Source of the DNA: an uncultured Bacteroidales bacterium
GTDB taxonomy: Bacteria > Bacteroidota > Bacteroidia > Bacteroidales > UBA932
DNA: 64,000 nt
Direction: 5' to 3'
Assembly (NCBI GenBank): GCA_934717185.1
Contig: CAKUYQ010000001.1
Span: 137,694-201,693 of the forward strand
The number at the start of each line of letters is the position of its first letter. Positions within the stretch are counted from its first letter, which is position 1. The notes under the pieces are model-generated. The model searched no databases, was not told the origin of the DNA, and saw only the letters and a list, made by a program, of their open reading frames with translations. Shown here one piece after another: positions 7,431 to 16,458 of the stretch. The position numbers and the translations under genes were made by a program.

Positions 7431-10307
7431 ATGTATAGAAGAAACTTTTTAAAGATTAAAAGCTTACTGCTTTGGGCAATCATGCTCTCTGCAGCAATAT
7501 TTGCAAATGCGCAGCAGCCGCAAACCGGCAGGGGAACATACCTTAAAGCTGTTTTCTTGGATTCCACAAACCGTGAACCGGTAGAGTTTGGAACTATGTC
7601 TGCCCATAATGCGGCAAACAGCAAACTTGTAAAGTATGCTCTTACAGATGAAAAGGGTGTTGCCATTATAAATGGAATGCAAAAGGGAAAATGGAATGTG
7701 AAGTTTGAATATATGGGGTACAAGCCAAAGAGCATAGATGTGGAGATAAAGCAGGGAGCCAACGATCTGGGGGAGATACTTATCCAACCGGATGTAAACT
7801 CGTTGGAAGGGATTACAGTCACAGCCCATGCCAATGCAATGCAGGTAAAGAAGGATACAATAGAATACAACGCTGCAGCATATAAGATTAATGATTCCGA
7901 TATGTTGGAGGAGTTGCTAAAGAAACTGCCCGGCGTAGAGATAGACAGCGACGGTAATATTACAGCCAACGGTAAGACCATCAACAAGATAATGATAGAC
8001 GGCAAGACCTTCTTCCTTGACGACCCTTCACTTGCAACAAAGAATCTTCCTGCAAAGATTGTAAACAAGGTGAGGGTGGTGGAGAGAAAATCGGATCAGG
8101 CAAGATTTACCGGAATAGATGATGGTGAGGAGGAGACCGTTATAGACTTGGGACTTAAACCGGGAATGATGAACGGTTGGTTTGGCAACTTAATGGGTGG
8201 CTATGGTACAAAGGACCGTTTTGAAACAGGTGCAATGATAGGCCGATTTACCAAAACAACCCAGATAAGCCTCATAGAGAACGGAAACAACACCAATAAC
8301 AGAGGCTTTAATGATGTTGCATCAAGCATGATGGGCGGAATGAGAGGCGGTGGAGGAATGTGGGGAGGTTCCGGCATCAACACCTCATGGATGGGCGGTC
8401 TTAATGTAAATACAGAGGTATTGGATGGAAAAATGAAATTGTCGGGAAACTACATGTACTCAAACAATAAAAAGGAGGTAGAGAGAAAGCAGGATAGAGA
8501 GACCTTCCTTACAGAGGAGAACACACAGCGCAACTTGGAAAACGGAGCGGAGGAGAGCACTACATATAATCACAGGGCTGCGGCAGAGATGGACTACTCA
8601 ATAACAGACAACACCTCAATACTCTTCAGGCCAAGATTTAACGTTGGCGGAGGCGATTTTGTAAGGACAAACGACTTTAGCACCTACAGAAACGATACGC
8701 TTACCAACAGCGGTTTGAGCAGCAACAGCGGCAAGAGCGACTTTACAAGCACGGAGGGAACATTGCTTTTGAGACAGAGACTTGGAAAGCCTGGTAGGAC
8801 AATATCATTTAACTTTGACTATTCATACTCAGACAACGAGTTAGACGGATACAACCGCTCGGAGACAAAATTCTACACCAACAAGTTAAATGCAGACGGC
8901 AGCTATGAGCCTATAGAGACAAGCTCTACTGTTATAGATCAGCGCTACTTGCAGAACGAGAACTCATACAGACTCAGGGGAAGAGTCTCTTACACAGAAC
9001 CGTTGGGACGTAACTATTTTATGGAGGGGTCATATTCGTACTCATATAAGAGGAGCACATCGGACAAAGACACCTACAACATAGATGCAAACGGTGAGTA
9101 TACCAACTTAGACAGTGAATATTCAAGCCACTACAAGAATATCTTCATTAACCAGAGAGCAGAGCTCAACTTTATGAAACGCGAGGACAAATACAGCCTC
9201 ACGGTGGGAGCGTCTATGCAGCCGGCAACAACAAAGAGCTACGGCCGTACAGACAGGGATACATCTTACAGCGTTATAAATTTTGCACCGTCTGCAAGGT
9301 TTGACTACAACTTCTCAGAGAACAAGATGCTTAGGATAAGATACCGTGGAAGAACATCACAACCATCTATTAATCAGTTGATGCCTATTCCCGACAATTC
9401 AAACCCTTTGAGGATCTCTTTGGGTAACCCTAACCTTAACCCGGAGTTCTCGCACAATATTTGGATGGAGTATAGAACCAATAATATGCAGAAACAGAGC
9501 TGGGTGGGAGTTATGTTCGATGCCTCTTACACAACAGACAAGATTGTCTCGAGGATAAGTTACGATGATCAAGGAGTTCAATATGTAAAACCATACAACG
9601 ACAATACAGGAATATACTCAGCCAATTTAGGTGCAATGATGAATTTCAGGCTTTGGAACTCAAACTTCTCACTCTCGTCATTTGGAAACGTGGGTTTTGG
9701 CAACGGTGTAAACTACACAACGATTTCCGGAGGTAGCGGAGAATCGGGGCTTACTCAAGAGGGGGTGAAGAATGTAACCAAATCGCTGAGAGTAAGGGAA
9801 AATCTTAGGGTTACATTTAGAAATACCTTTATGGAGCTATCTGCCGGGGGGAGAATTAATTACCAAAATGCATGGTATACCGTAAAATCGCTCAGCAAGG
9901 CAGATACCTGGACAAATTCTATTACCGGTTCTGCAAATATAAATATACCGGGAGGATTTAATGTAACGTCAGATATTGCCAGAACATTCTACATTGGTTT
10001 TGACGAAGGATATAACGATCCGGTAACCATGTGGAATGCAGAGTTGTCTAAAACGTTGTTTAAAGGTAACGCTACTCTTAAGGTAAAGATTTACGATATT
10101 CTCAAACAGGAGAAGACAACATCAAGGACAACAACAGAGAACTATATTCAGGATGTTCAGACCAATGCTCTTGGGCAATATGTAATGTTCTCGTTGGTTT
10201 ACAGATTCGGAAAATTCAGCGGTGCTGATATGAGAAGGATGGGACCTCCTCCTGGAGGACATGGCAGAAGAGGACCCGGCGGACCGGGCGGCCCCGGCAG
10301 AAGGTAG
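7431..10307 (+). CDS. Outer-membrane beta-barrel protein with carboxypeptidase-regulatory-like N-domain
   Basis: 958 aa. A signal peptide (MYRRNFLKIK…, cleavage near ANAQQ) is followed by a carboxypeptidase-regulatory-like beta-sandwich (~35-110), a plug-like region (TVTAHANAMQVKKDTIEYN… to ~220), then a long beta-barrel of aromatic, alternating strands. This matches the OMP_b-brl_3 group, TonB-receptor-like proteins whose ligand is usually unknown. A Gly/Met-rich insertion lies near residues 300-320. The last ~25 residues are Gly/Pro/Arg-rich (GPGGPGGPGRR). No SusD partner is adjacent, so a glycan-uptake role is not supported. It appears monocistronic. Confidence 0.85.
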   Translation: MYRRNFLKIKSLLLWAIMLSAAIFANAQQPQTGRGTYLKAVFLDSTNREPVEFGTMSAHNAANSKLVKYALTDEKGVAIINGMQKGKWNVKFEYMGYKPKSIDVEIKQGANDLGEILIQPDVNSLEGITVTAHANAMQVKKDTIEYNAAAYKINDSDMLEELLKKLPGVEIDSDGNITANGKTINKIMIDGKTFFLDDPSLATKNLPAKIVNKVRVVERKSDQARFTGIDDGEEETVIDLGLKPGMMNGWFGNLMGGYGTKDRFETGAMIGRFTKTTQISLIENGNNTNNRGFNDVASSMMGGMRGGGGMWGGSGINTSWMGGLNVNTEVLDGKMKLSGNYMYSNNKKEVERKQDRETFLTEENTQRNLENGAEESTTYNHRAAAEMDYSITDNTSILFRPRFNVGGGDFVRTNDFSTYRNDTLTNSGLSSNSGKSDFTSTEGTLLLRQRLGKPGRTISFNFDYSYSDNELDGYNRSETKFYTNKLNADGSYEPIETSSTVIDQRYLQNENSYRLRGRVSYTEPLGRNYFMEGSYSYSYKRSTSDKDTYNIDANGEYTNLDSEYSSHYKNIFINQRAELNFMKREDKYSLTVGASMQPATTKSYGRTDRDTSYSVINFAPSARFDYNFSENKMLRIRYRGRTSQPSINQLMPIPDNSNPLRISLGNPNLNPEFSHNIWMEYRTNNMQKQSWVGVMFDASYTTDKIVSRISYDDQGVQYVKPYNDNTGIYSANLGAMMNFRLWNSNFSLSSFGNVGFGNGVNYTTISGGSGESGLTQEGVKNVTKSLRVRENLRVTFRNTFMELSAGGRINYQNAWYTVKSLSKADTWTNSITGSANINIPGGFNVTSDIARTFYIGFDEGYNDPVTMWNAELSKTLFKGNATLKVKIYDILKQEKTTSRTTTENYIQDVQTNALGQYVMFSLVYRFGKFSGADMRRMGPPPGGHGRRGPGGPGGPGRR

Positions 10308-10345
10308 CGGTAGGATGAGACGATATTAAAGTTTGAATATGATGT

Positions 10346-10376
10346 GGGTACAGAGATTATTAGTATCTTTGTACCC
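10346..10376 (+). promoter_or_regulatory. Palindrome overlapping predicted -7 box of the PASTA-rluD operon
   Basis: GGGTACAGAGAT (10346-10357) pairs with ATCTTTGTACCC (10365-10376), with one G-T wobble and a 7-nt loop. The -7 box TATCTTTG (10364-10371) lies inside the right arm. It may be an operator over the promoter. A terminator of the upstream gene is less likely because no T-run follows. Confidence 0.5.
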
Positions 10377-10392
10377 ATTCTACTATTAATAT

Positions 10393-11070
10393 ATGGCAAA
10401 AGAGAGTAAATCTTCTAAAACAAAGAAGGACGGTAAGAGCAATAAAAAAGAACCATGGTATTTTAACTGGTTTACAAAAAATGTATATCTGGCAGTAATA
10501 GCAATATTGCTGTTAGTATTTGCAGTTTCATTGTGCTTGAATGTTATAACAAGACACAATGTTGAGTTGGAGGTTCCATCGTTTGAAAATATGACAGTTG
10601 CAGCGGCAGAACAGGTGGCCAAATCTCATAATCTGAGGGTTGAGGTCATAGATTCAATACATAATCCGCGCCTTAAGGCAGGATCTGTCTTTAAACAGAA
10701 TCCAAAGGCCGGCAGCAAGGTAAAGAAAAACAGGAGAATACTTCTAACCATAAACGGACTCTCTCCAAAGATGGTTCCAATGCCGTACTTGGAGGGCTAT
10801 AGTTTAAGGCAGGCTCAGACAGAGTTGGAGGCAGCACAACTTGTCCTTGGTAAATTGGTATATGTAGAGGATATTGCAAACAACAATGTGATAAAACAGT
10901 TCTATAAAGGGAGAAGAATAAAGCCCGGAACATTAATCCCCGCCGAGAGTGAGATTTCGTTGGAGGTTGGAAGGAATAGTGAGCAGGTTAGTGAGACAGT
11001 TGTAATTGAACCATCTGAGAATGCAACCGCAGAGAGTGAAGAGGAGGCGGATGACGAGGACTATTTTTAA
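10393..11070 (+). CDS. Membrane-anchored PASTA-domain protein
   Basis: 225 aa. A basic, Lys/Ser-rich cytoplasmic N-terminus (~1-25) precedes one transmembrane helix (~30-52, VYLAVIAILLLVFAVSLCLN). Two PASTA repeats follow (~60-120 and ~123-195), and the tail is acidic. PASTA domains bind uncrosslinked peptidoglycan or muropeptides. No kinase domain or transpeptidase is attached. It is followed by rluD after 9 bp, a pairing I recall from Bacteroidales genomes. Localisation is inner membrane with the PASTA part periplasmic. Confidence 0.88.
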   Translation: MAKESKSSKTKKDGKSNKKEPWYFNWFTKNVYLAVIAILLLVFAVSLCLNVITRHNVELEVPSFENMTVAAAEQVAKSHNLRVEVIDSIHNPRLKAGSVFKQNPKAGSKVKKNRRILLTINGLSPKMVPMPYLEGYSLRQAQTELEAAQLVLGKLVYVEDIANNNVIKQFYKGRRIKPGTLIPAESEISLEVGRNSEQVSETVVIEPSENATAESEEEADDEDYF

Positions 11071-11079
11071 AAGAAGAGT

Positions 11080-12153
11080 ATGGTGAGAGAGGACATAGAT
11101 TACACCTCAGAGGAGGAGTATGATGATGACGATTCGGCCACAACGGCCGACGGTATGTTTGAGCACTACAGATTCAATGTAGACAAAGGCCAGACACTGC
11201 TGAGGGTAGACAAATATATAACCGAACACATGGAGAAGACCTCGCGTCATAGGGTGCAGTTGGCTCTTGATGCGGGTTATGTGCGTGTAAACGACAAAAT
11301 TGTAAAGGCAAATTATAGGGTAAAGCCATTTGATGTTATAACAATTGTAATGCCTTACAAAAGGCGTGGCTTTGAGATAAGGCCTGAGGATATTCCGTTG
11401 GACATATTGTACGAAGATGATGACCTGCTTATGGTAAACAAACCTGCAGGACTTGTTGTACATCCCGGGCATGGCCATTATCATGGTACGCTTATAAATG
11501 CCTTGGCGTATCATCTTGGAAGAGAGCAGGGACCCGATGGCAAAGACGAACGGATGGGGATACTAGTTCACAGGATAGATAAAAACACATCAGGCATATT
11601 GGTGGTTGCCAAGAACGATGAAGCCCAACTCAAATTGGCCAAACAGTTTTTTGATCATACCATTGAGCGAAAGTATATTGCACTTGTATGGGGAAACCTA
11701 AAGGAGGATTCCGGTACAATAGAGGGAAATATTGGCAGAGATCCTAATGACAGGATGCGTTTTAAGGTTTTCCCGGACGGAAGTGCCGGCAAGAGAGCCG
11801 TTACCCATTACAGAGTATTGGAAAGATTCGGTTATGTAACTCTTGTAGAGTGCCAACTTGAAACCGGAAGGACACACCAGATAAGGGTACACATGAACTA
11901 TATCGGCCATCCGTTGTTCAACGATGACAGGTATGGCGGAGACAGGATCCTTAAGGGTACGCTTTACAGCAAGTACAAACAGTTTATAGACAACTGTTTT
12001 GAGATAATGCCGCGTCATGCCCTTCATGCAAAGACTCTTGGATTTGCCCACCCCGTTACCGGCAAGCCTGTATTTGCAGAGAGTGATCTTCCTGACGATT
12101 TTAAGGCTGTTATTGCAAAGTGGCGTAGCTACGCAAAGAAAGATATAGAATAG
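11080..12153 (+). CDS. rluD: RluD-type 23S rRNA pseudouridine synthase
   Basis: 357 aa. A short acidic N-terminal extension (~1-28) is followed by an S4 RNA-binding domain (~38-95) and the RluA/RluD catalytic domain with HRIDKNTSG (catalytic Asp167) and the GRTHQIRVH motif near residue 270. Family enzymes isomerise uridines in helix 69 of 23S rRNA. The exact target within the RluA/C/D family is inferred. It is co-transcribed with the PASTA gene and ends at a strong terminator. Confidence 0.9.
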   Translation: MVREDIDYTSEEEYDDDDSATTADGMFEHYRFNVDKGQTLLRVDKYITEHMEKTSRHRVQLALDAGYVRVNDKIVKANYRVKPFDVITIVMPYKRRGFEIRPEDIPLDILYEDDDLLMVNKPAGLVVHPGHGHYHGTLINALAYHLGREQGPDGKDERMGILVHRIDKNTSGILVVAKNDEAQLKLAKQFFDHTIERKYIALVWGNLKEDSGTIEGNIGRDPNDRMRFKVFPDGSAGKRAVTHYRVLERFGYVTLVECQLETGRTHQIRVHMNYIGHPLFNDDRYGGDRILKGTLYSKYKQFIDNCFEIMPRHALHAKTLGFAHPVTGKPVFAESDLPDDFKAVIAKWRSYAKKDIE

Positions 12154-12161
12154 ACAAAATT

Positions 12162-12200
12162 AAGGAGTTGCATGTTGACGCAACTCCTTTTATTTTTTTT
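12162..12200 (+). terminator. Intrinsic terminator after rluD
   Basis: A perfect 10-bp stem (AAGGAGTTGC/GCAACTCCTT, 12162-12171 and 12180-12189) with an 8-nt loop, followed by TTATTTTTTTT. Confidence 0.9.
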
Positions 12201-12255
12201 CAATAAAAATATAAGTCATAAAAAAAGGATGGCTTGTTAACCATCCTTTCCCTCG

Positions 12256-12337
12256 TGCGGGCGAAGGGACTCGAACCCCCACGCCGTGAGGCACTAGATC
12301 CTAAGTCTAGCGCGGCTACCAATTACGCCACGCCCGC
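12256..12337 (-). tRNA. tRNA-Leu (anticodon UAG)
   Basis: 82 nt read on the minus strand. The acceptor stem GCGGGCG/CGCCCGC is perfect. The anticodon stem CTAGA/TCTAG encloses loop CTTAGGA (anticodon TAG), there is a long class II variable arm, and the TΨC loop is GGTTCGAGTCC. The discriminator base is A, standard for tRNA-Leu. The CCA end is not encoded. It lies between rluD and prmA. Confidence 0.95.
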
Positions 12338-12399
12338 GTTGTTTGGGATTGCAAAGGTAGGAATTAATTTATAAATTCCAAATAAAATGCCTGAAAAAG

Positions 12400-13350
12400 T
12401 TAAATTTTTTTGAGCATTATTGCAGCCCAACCATCCAATTCCATTCTGCAGACCATCTCAAGATTAAGGGACTTGGCTGTTTGGACAAGAGTATCAATGT
12501 CTTGCGTGTAAAAACCGCTTAATGTCACTATGCCACCGTCCGTTAACGCATTTGAGTAAACAGGAAGATCTTCTAAAAGTATATTTCTGTTTATATTGGC
12601 AAAAATATAATTGAAAATACGCCCCTCTATAAGAGACGAATCTCCGCACATAACCTCTAATGCATTGTTGAGTCTGTTTAGCCACGCATTGGTGAGAGCT
12701 GAATTTACTGCATTAAGATCTATGTCTATTGCAATAACGGGTCTTTTGGCCTTTAATTTGGCACAAAGAAGAGCAAGAATACCTGTTCCTGTACCCATAT
12801 CTGTAACAGATGAATTCCTTATGCTGTTTATCTGTTTCCCGGTATGCGCATCTGTGCGTGGCAGGTTGAATCCGTTGTAGAAGTTTTTTTTAAGTCCAAT
12901 AGGCAGCTGAGTCTCATCCTCTCCTGCCAACATACATATTGCGCTTATCATGAGCAATGTTGTGGAGTGGTGTCCTGTGCCGAAAGCCATGCGAGGTTCA
13001 ATCTTTATGTTGTATTTTGCTTTTGGCACATCCTTATGGAAGGGGGCCTTTATTGCAACAAGATTGCCCATTAATATAGGTGTAAAATTCTTCTCCCACT
13101 CTTTGTTCCAGTTCTGCTCCATTATGAGCCTGTGTGATATGTCTATTTTGAAATCGGGGTTATTGTCAAAGAAGCTGAGTATAACCTTAACTTTTCGTTC
13201 ATCGTACTCCTCCTGCTTTATGTAGCAGTACAGATATGGCTCTTCGGACATGAAACTCTCAAACGGCAGATCGCAGAGCATTGCTTCAACTATTTCTGCA
13301 TGCTCCTCTGAGAATGGCTTTATATTTATTTTAACCTCTATGTAGTTCAT
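12400..13350 (-). CDS. prmA: Ribosomal protein L11 methyltransferase
   Basis: 316 aa. An N-terminal alpha/beta substrate domain precedes a class I SAM-dependent methyltransferase domain. Visible marks are MEQNWNKEWEKNFTP, the PrmA box EPRMAFGTGHHSTT (~118-131), motif I DMGTGTGILALL (~184-195) and acidic motif IDIDLNAV. PrmA trimethylates L11 at several amino groups. There is a ~35-residue insertion (~143-181) between the GTGHHSTT helix and motif I that ordinary PrmA lacks. Downstream of tpiA on the same strand, but a 155-bp repeat-filled spacer separates them. Confidence 0.92.
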   Translation of the reverse strand: MNYIEVKINIKPFSEEHAEIVEAMLCDLPFESFMSEEPYLYCYIKQEEYDERKVKVILSFFDNNPDFKIDISHRLIMEQNWNKEWEKNFTPILMGNLVAIKAPFHKDVPKAKYNIKIEPRMAFGTGHHSTTLLMISAICMLAGEDETQLPIGLKKNFYNGFNLPRTDAHTGKQINSIRNSSVTDMGTGTGILALLCAKLKAKRPVIAIDIDLNAVNSALTNAWLNRLNNALEVMCGDSSLIEGRIFNYIFANINRNILLEDLPVYSNALTDGGIVTLSGFYTQDIDTLVQTAKSLNLEMVCRMELDGWAAIMLKKI

Positions 13351-13365
13351 GGTAATTTTTTATGC

Positions 13366-13502
13366 GTTGGCTTTGGCTTTGGCCTTTTTAGTTTATGGCT
13401 GAGAGTTTATAGTGTAGTATAGACAGTTTTAAAGTTAATTGTAAAAAAGCTAATTAGTGAAAAACTCATTCAGCTAAAGCCAATGCTAACGCCAACGCTA
13501 AT
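13366..13502. repeat. Hexamer-bounded intergenic element, copy 1 (prmA/tpiA spacer)
   Basis: The left arm (13364-13390) is built of RTTRGC-type hexamers (GCGTTGGCTTTGGC). The right arm (~13473-13499) has the opposite orientation (GCTAAAGCCAATGCTAACGC). The interior is AT-rich with GTTTATAGTG-like runs. The arms are imperfect inverted repeats, so the whole unit could fold as a long hairpin. It fills the spacer between two minus-strand genes. Confidence 0.75.
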
Positions 13503-13505
13503 AAT

Positions 13506-14258
13506 TTAGAAGCTCTTTGCAATTGCTACAAAATCTGCAGCCTTTAATGATGCACCTCCAATAAGGCCGCCATCAATGTTTGGCTGTGCGAACAACTCTT
13601 TTGCATTTGAAGGTTTGCAGCTTCCGCCATAAAGAATAGAGATCTCATCTGCAAGTGCTCCAAACTTCTCTGCCAATACCTTCCTTATATGAGCATGAAT
13701 CTCCTCTGCCTGTGCGCTTGTGGCTGTTTTGCCTGTGCCTATTGCCCATATTGGCTCGTAAGCAACAATAACGCTTTTCATCTGCTCCGGAGTAAGGGTA
13801 TAAAGTACCTCTTTAATCTCCTGCTCAACAACTTTAAAGTGTTCGCCCTTCTCTCTCTGCTCAAGGTTTTCGCCAACACAGAAGATAGGAGAGAGGCCGT
13901 TCTCCAATGCTAATGATATCTTCTCTTTTAGGATCTCTCCGGTCTCGTGATAGTACTCTCTTCTTTCGGAATGGCCAAGAATAACATATTCTGCACCTGT
14001 TGATGCAACCATTTTTGCTGAAACCTCTCCTGTGTATGCCCCGCTCTCGTGATCTGCACAGTTCTGTGCCGAAAGTCCTATAACAGTTTTGCTTATAACA
14101 TCTTTTACAGGTACAAGGTTGGTAAATGGTGGAGCAATGATAAGTTTTACATCAGATGGAACCTCGGATAACAGGGTTGTAAGTTCTTTTGCCAATTCAA
14201 CGCCCTCGGAAACAGTTTTGTTCATCTTCCAGTTTCCCGCTACAATATTCTTTCTCAT
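13506..14258 (-). CDS. tpiA: Triosephosphate isomerase
   Basis: 250 aa, normal length. Catalytic elements seen: GNWKMN (Lys near residue 11), LGHSERR (electrophilic His) and VAYEPIWAIGTG (general base Glu), then loop-6/phosphate residues LYGGS. It interconverts DHAP and glyceraldehyde-3-phosphate in glycolysis. Single gene, not in an obvious operon. Confidence 0.98.
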   Translation of the reverse strand: MRKNIVAGNWKMNKTVSEGVELAKELTTLLSEVPSDVKLIIAPPFTNLVPVKDVISKTVIGLSAQNCADHESGAYTGEVSAKMVASTGAEYVILGHSERREYYHETGEILKEKISLALENGLSPIFCVGENLEQREKGEHFKVVEQEIKEVLYTLTPEQMKSVIVAYEPIWAIGTGKTATSAQAEEIHAHIRKVLAEKFGALADEISILYGGSCKPSNAKELFAQPNIDGGLIGGASLKAADFVAIAKSF

Positions 14259-14359
14259 AACTATAATGTGTTTATATACATCTAATCGGCGGCAAATTTA
14301 ATAGTTTTTTCAAGAACAATATATTTGAATTGAAAAATATGGCTTTAGCCATAAATTAA

Positions 14360-14390
14360 GAAGAGCCCGGGGTGGGATCCCGAGCTCTTC
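14360..14390 (-). terminator. Long GC hairpin, probable terminator of the aminotransferase gene
   Basis: GAAGAGC…GCTCTTC with inner CCGGG/CCCG pairing. On the minus strand it follows the aminotransferase stop at 14494 by ~100 nt and is trailed by TTAATTTAT rather than a clean T-run. It may instead be a bidirectional or regulatory hairpin. Confidence 0.5.
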
Positions 14391-14493
14391 CGTTGGAACT
14401 AATTGGAATTTTAACTATAATATTTACCTATGGGGAACATTATTCATGTTTCTAATATTTGTAAGCTATTTAACATTACTGTATTATAGCTTT

Positions 14494-15690
14494 TTATTTG
14501 GCCTCTGCGAACAGATCTCTTATTGCTGCTGCCAACCTCTTCACACCCTCTCTTATGCTGTCGTCATCCATAAACGAGAAGTTCACACGCAATGTATTTT
14601 GGCCCGTACCGTCACAGAAGAATGCCTCACCAATTACAAATGCCACATTCTTCTTTATGGCGTAGTCGAACAATACTTTTGAGTCATAACCGTGAGGCAG
14701 GGTCATAAGAAGGAACAGACCTCCGTCTGGTTTTGTCCAGGTAACACCCTCCGGCATCTCCTTCTCAAGAGCCTCTAACATAATATCCCTCTTGTGTCTG
14801 TAAAGCTCAACTGTTTTTTTAAGATTGGTCTCAAAAGCGCCACTCTGCAGATATTTTGCTGCAACTGCCTGGTCGAATACAGGAGAGCAGAGGTCAGACG
14901 ATTGCTTGGCCAAATTGTATCTGTAAACGAAATCTTTGGGTGCTACTACCCAACCAAGACGGAATCCCGGAACAAATGTCTTTGAGAATGTTCCCAATAG
15001 AATTGTCCTCTCCGGAGCCATAGATGAGATAAGAGGCTGGTGCTCACCCTCAAATCTAATCTCTCTGTAAGGGGAATCCTCAACTATGATAAGGTCATAT
15101 TTTCTTGCAACTTTTACTATGTACTCTCTCTGAGGTACTGTCATTGTTACACCTGTAGGGTTCTGGAAATCCGGTATGGCGTAGATGAATTTAGGCTTTT
15201 TACCAACGGCCATCATTGCCCTTACAACAGCTTCGAGCTCCTCATCTGCCTCAACACCAACAATATCTGCCTGTGCGGCAGTGAATGCCTGCAATGCGCC
15301 AAGGTAAGATGGTAATCCGCAAAGAACAGTATCGCCCGGATCCAAGAATATTCTGGCCGTTAAGTCAATTGCCTGCTGCGAAGCGGTTGTTATGATAATA
15401 TTGTCTCTGTCTATATCAAGCCCCTGCTTGATGTAAATCTTAGCAATCTCTTCACGTAGCTCTCTGTTTCCATCTGTACCGCCATACTGCAATGCCTTGA
15501 CTCCCTGTTCCTCAAGTACTTCTATCATTATTCTCTTAAGGTCTTCAATAGGGAAAGTCTGTGGATTGGGAAAACCGCCTGCAAAGGAGATGATCCCGGG
15601 TTGGTTAACTACGTTTAAGAGCGCTCTGATAGGTGAAGGCTTCATTGCCTTGGCGCTTTTTGAAAGGAAATCGCTAATATTTACTGACAT
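14494..15690 (-). CDS. PLP-dependent aminotransferase, 2-aminoadipate/multifunctional class I
   Basis: 398 aa. Fold-type I features: the N-terminal FAGGFPNPQTFP box, QYGGTDGNRELRE, the PLP-contacting FQNPTGVTM, EDSPYRE, and the Schiff-base lysine in GTFSKTFVPGFRLGW (Lys237). The arrangement is that of LysN/2-aminoadipate transaminase-like and aromatic or branched-chain aminotransferases. The exact substrate cannot be read from sequence. Monocistronic on the minus strand. Confidence 0.88.
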   Translation of the reverse strand: MSVNISDFLSKSAKAMKPSPIRALLNVVNQPGIISFAGGFPNPQTFPIEDLKRIMIEVLEEQGVKALQYGGTDGNRELREEIAKIYIKQGLDIDRDNIIITTASQQAIDLTARIFLDPGDTVLCGLPSYLGALQAFTAAQADIVGVEADEELEAVVRAMMAVGKKPKFIYAIPDFQNPTGVTMTVPQREYIVKVARKYDLIIVEDSPYREIRFEGEHQPLISSMAPERTILLGTFSKTFVPGFRLGWVVAPKDFVYRYNLAKQSSDLCSPVFDQAVAAKYLQSGAFETNLKKTVELYRHKRDIMLEALEKEMPEGVTWTKPDGGLFLLMTLPHGYDSKVLFDYAIKKNVAFVIGEAFFCDGTGQNTLRVNFSFMDDDSIREGVKRLAAAIRDLFAEAK

Positions 15691-15773
15691 AATGTTCTTT
15701 AATTATAAATCGTTTAAATTCTGAATACAAAAATAATAATTATTAATTAAAAACAAAAAAATATAATCTTTTT

Positions 15774-15893
15774 AGTAAGAGTTAAAAATAAGTTGGTAAA
15801 GATTTAGCAGTATTTTTGAGAAAAGACATATAGACCGAAAAGACAATTAAAGATTACCAAGCTATTTATTTAAGATTACTTAAATAAAATTTT
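15774..15893. repeat. 120-bp dispersed repeat, uninterrupted copy
   Basis: Begins TAGTAAGAGTTAAAAATAAG and continues through a conserved core (AAGATTTAGCAGTATTTTT, TAGACCGAAAAGACAATT) to GATTACTTAAAT. A second copy lies at 26416-26578, nearly identical apart from a ~50-bp hairpin insertion. This copy sits between the aminotransferase start and queD. Confidence 0.85.
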
Positions 15894-15949
15894 TATCAAA
15901 TGGCGCTAATTGAAAAAAATGGTAACAATCTGTTTTCCTTTTTTATTCA

Positions 15950-15957
15950 TATCTTTG
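15950..15957 (+). promoter_or_regulatory. Predicted -7 box (TATCTTTG) of queD-polA
   Basis: Exact TAnnTTTG match 53 bp before the queD ATG. A TTTTGTCGGGAAGCAAAT stretch lies between it and the gene. Confidence 0.6.
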
Positions 15958-16010
15958 CCAATAATAATTATTTCTTAGACAATTTTTGTCGGGAAGCAAA
16001 TTAATCATAT

Positions 16011-16448
16011 ATGAAAGGGAAATTAAGATTAACAAAGGAGTTTAGGTTTGAAGGGGCACATGCGCTTCCCAATTATGATGGCTTATGCAGGCATATTCAC
16101 GGACACTCTTATATATTATATGTAACGATAGAGGGGGTACCGGAGCAAGACAAGAGTTCTCACAAGTATGGGATGATTATAGATTTTAAGGATCTTAAAG
16201 CAATTGTGAATGAGGAGATTCTAAGGCATTTTGACCATGCTTTGGTCTTAAGGAGCGATTCTCCGGGAGCGTCTGAACTGTCTGAACAGTACGGAAATGT
16301 TGTGATTGTGGACTTTCAGCCAACGTGCGAGAATCTTATAACATATTTTGCGGAGTGTATAAGCAGAAGACTTCCTGCAGATGTAATGCTCTATAGTTTA
16401 AGGCTTTATGAAACGGCAACATCGTACGCAGAATGGATAAACGAATAA
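16011..16448 (+). CDS. queD: 6-carboxy-5,6,7,8-tetrahydropterin synthase / PTPS family
   Basis: 145 aa. Zinc and active-site residues: H17 in EGAHALP, C26 in LCRHIHGHSY, H30 and H32, then the DFKDLK segment, FDHALVL, and the C-terminal YETATSYAEW typical of QueD. It converts 7,8-dihydroneopterin triphosphate to 6-carboxytetrahydropterin for queuosine synthesis. Other PTPS activities are possible. polA starts 10 bp downstream, so both are likely on one mRNA. Confidence 0.9.
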   Translation: MKGKLRLTKEFRFEGAHALPNYDGLCRHIHGHSYILYVTIEGVPEQDKSSHKYGMIIDFKDLKAIVNEEILRHFDHALVLRSDSPGASELSEQYGNVVIVDFQPTCENLITYFAECISRRLPADVMLYSLRLYETATSYAEWINE

Positions 16449-16458
16449 ATTATACCCC

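Noticed and set aside
7415..8068. Long antisense frame opposite the start of the beta-barrel gene
   Set aside because: It is a shadow of a strongly supported gene with signal peptide and barrel strands on the plus strand.
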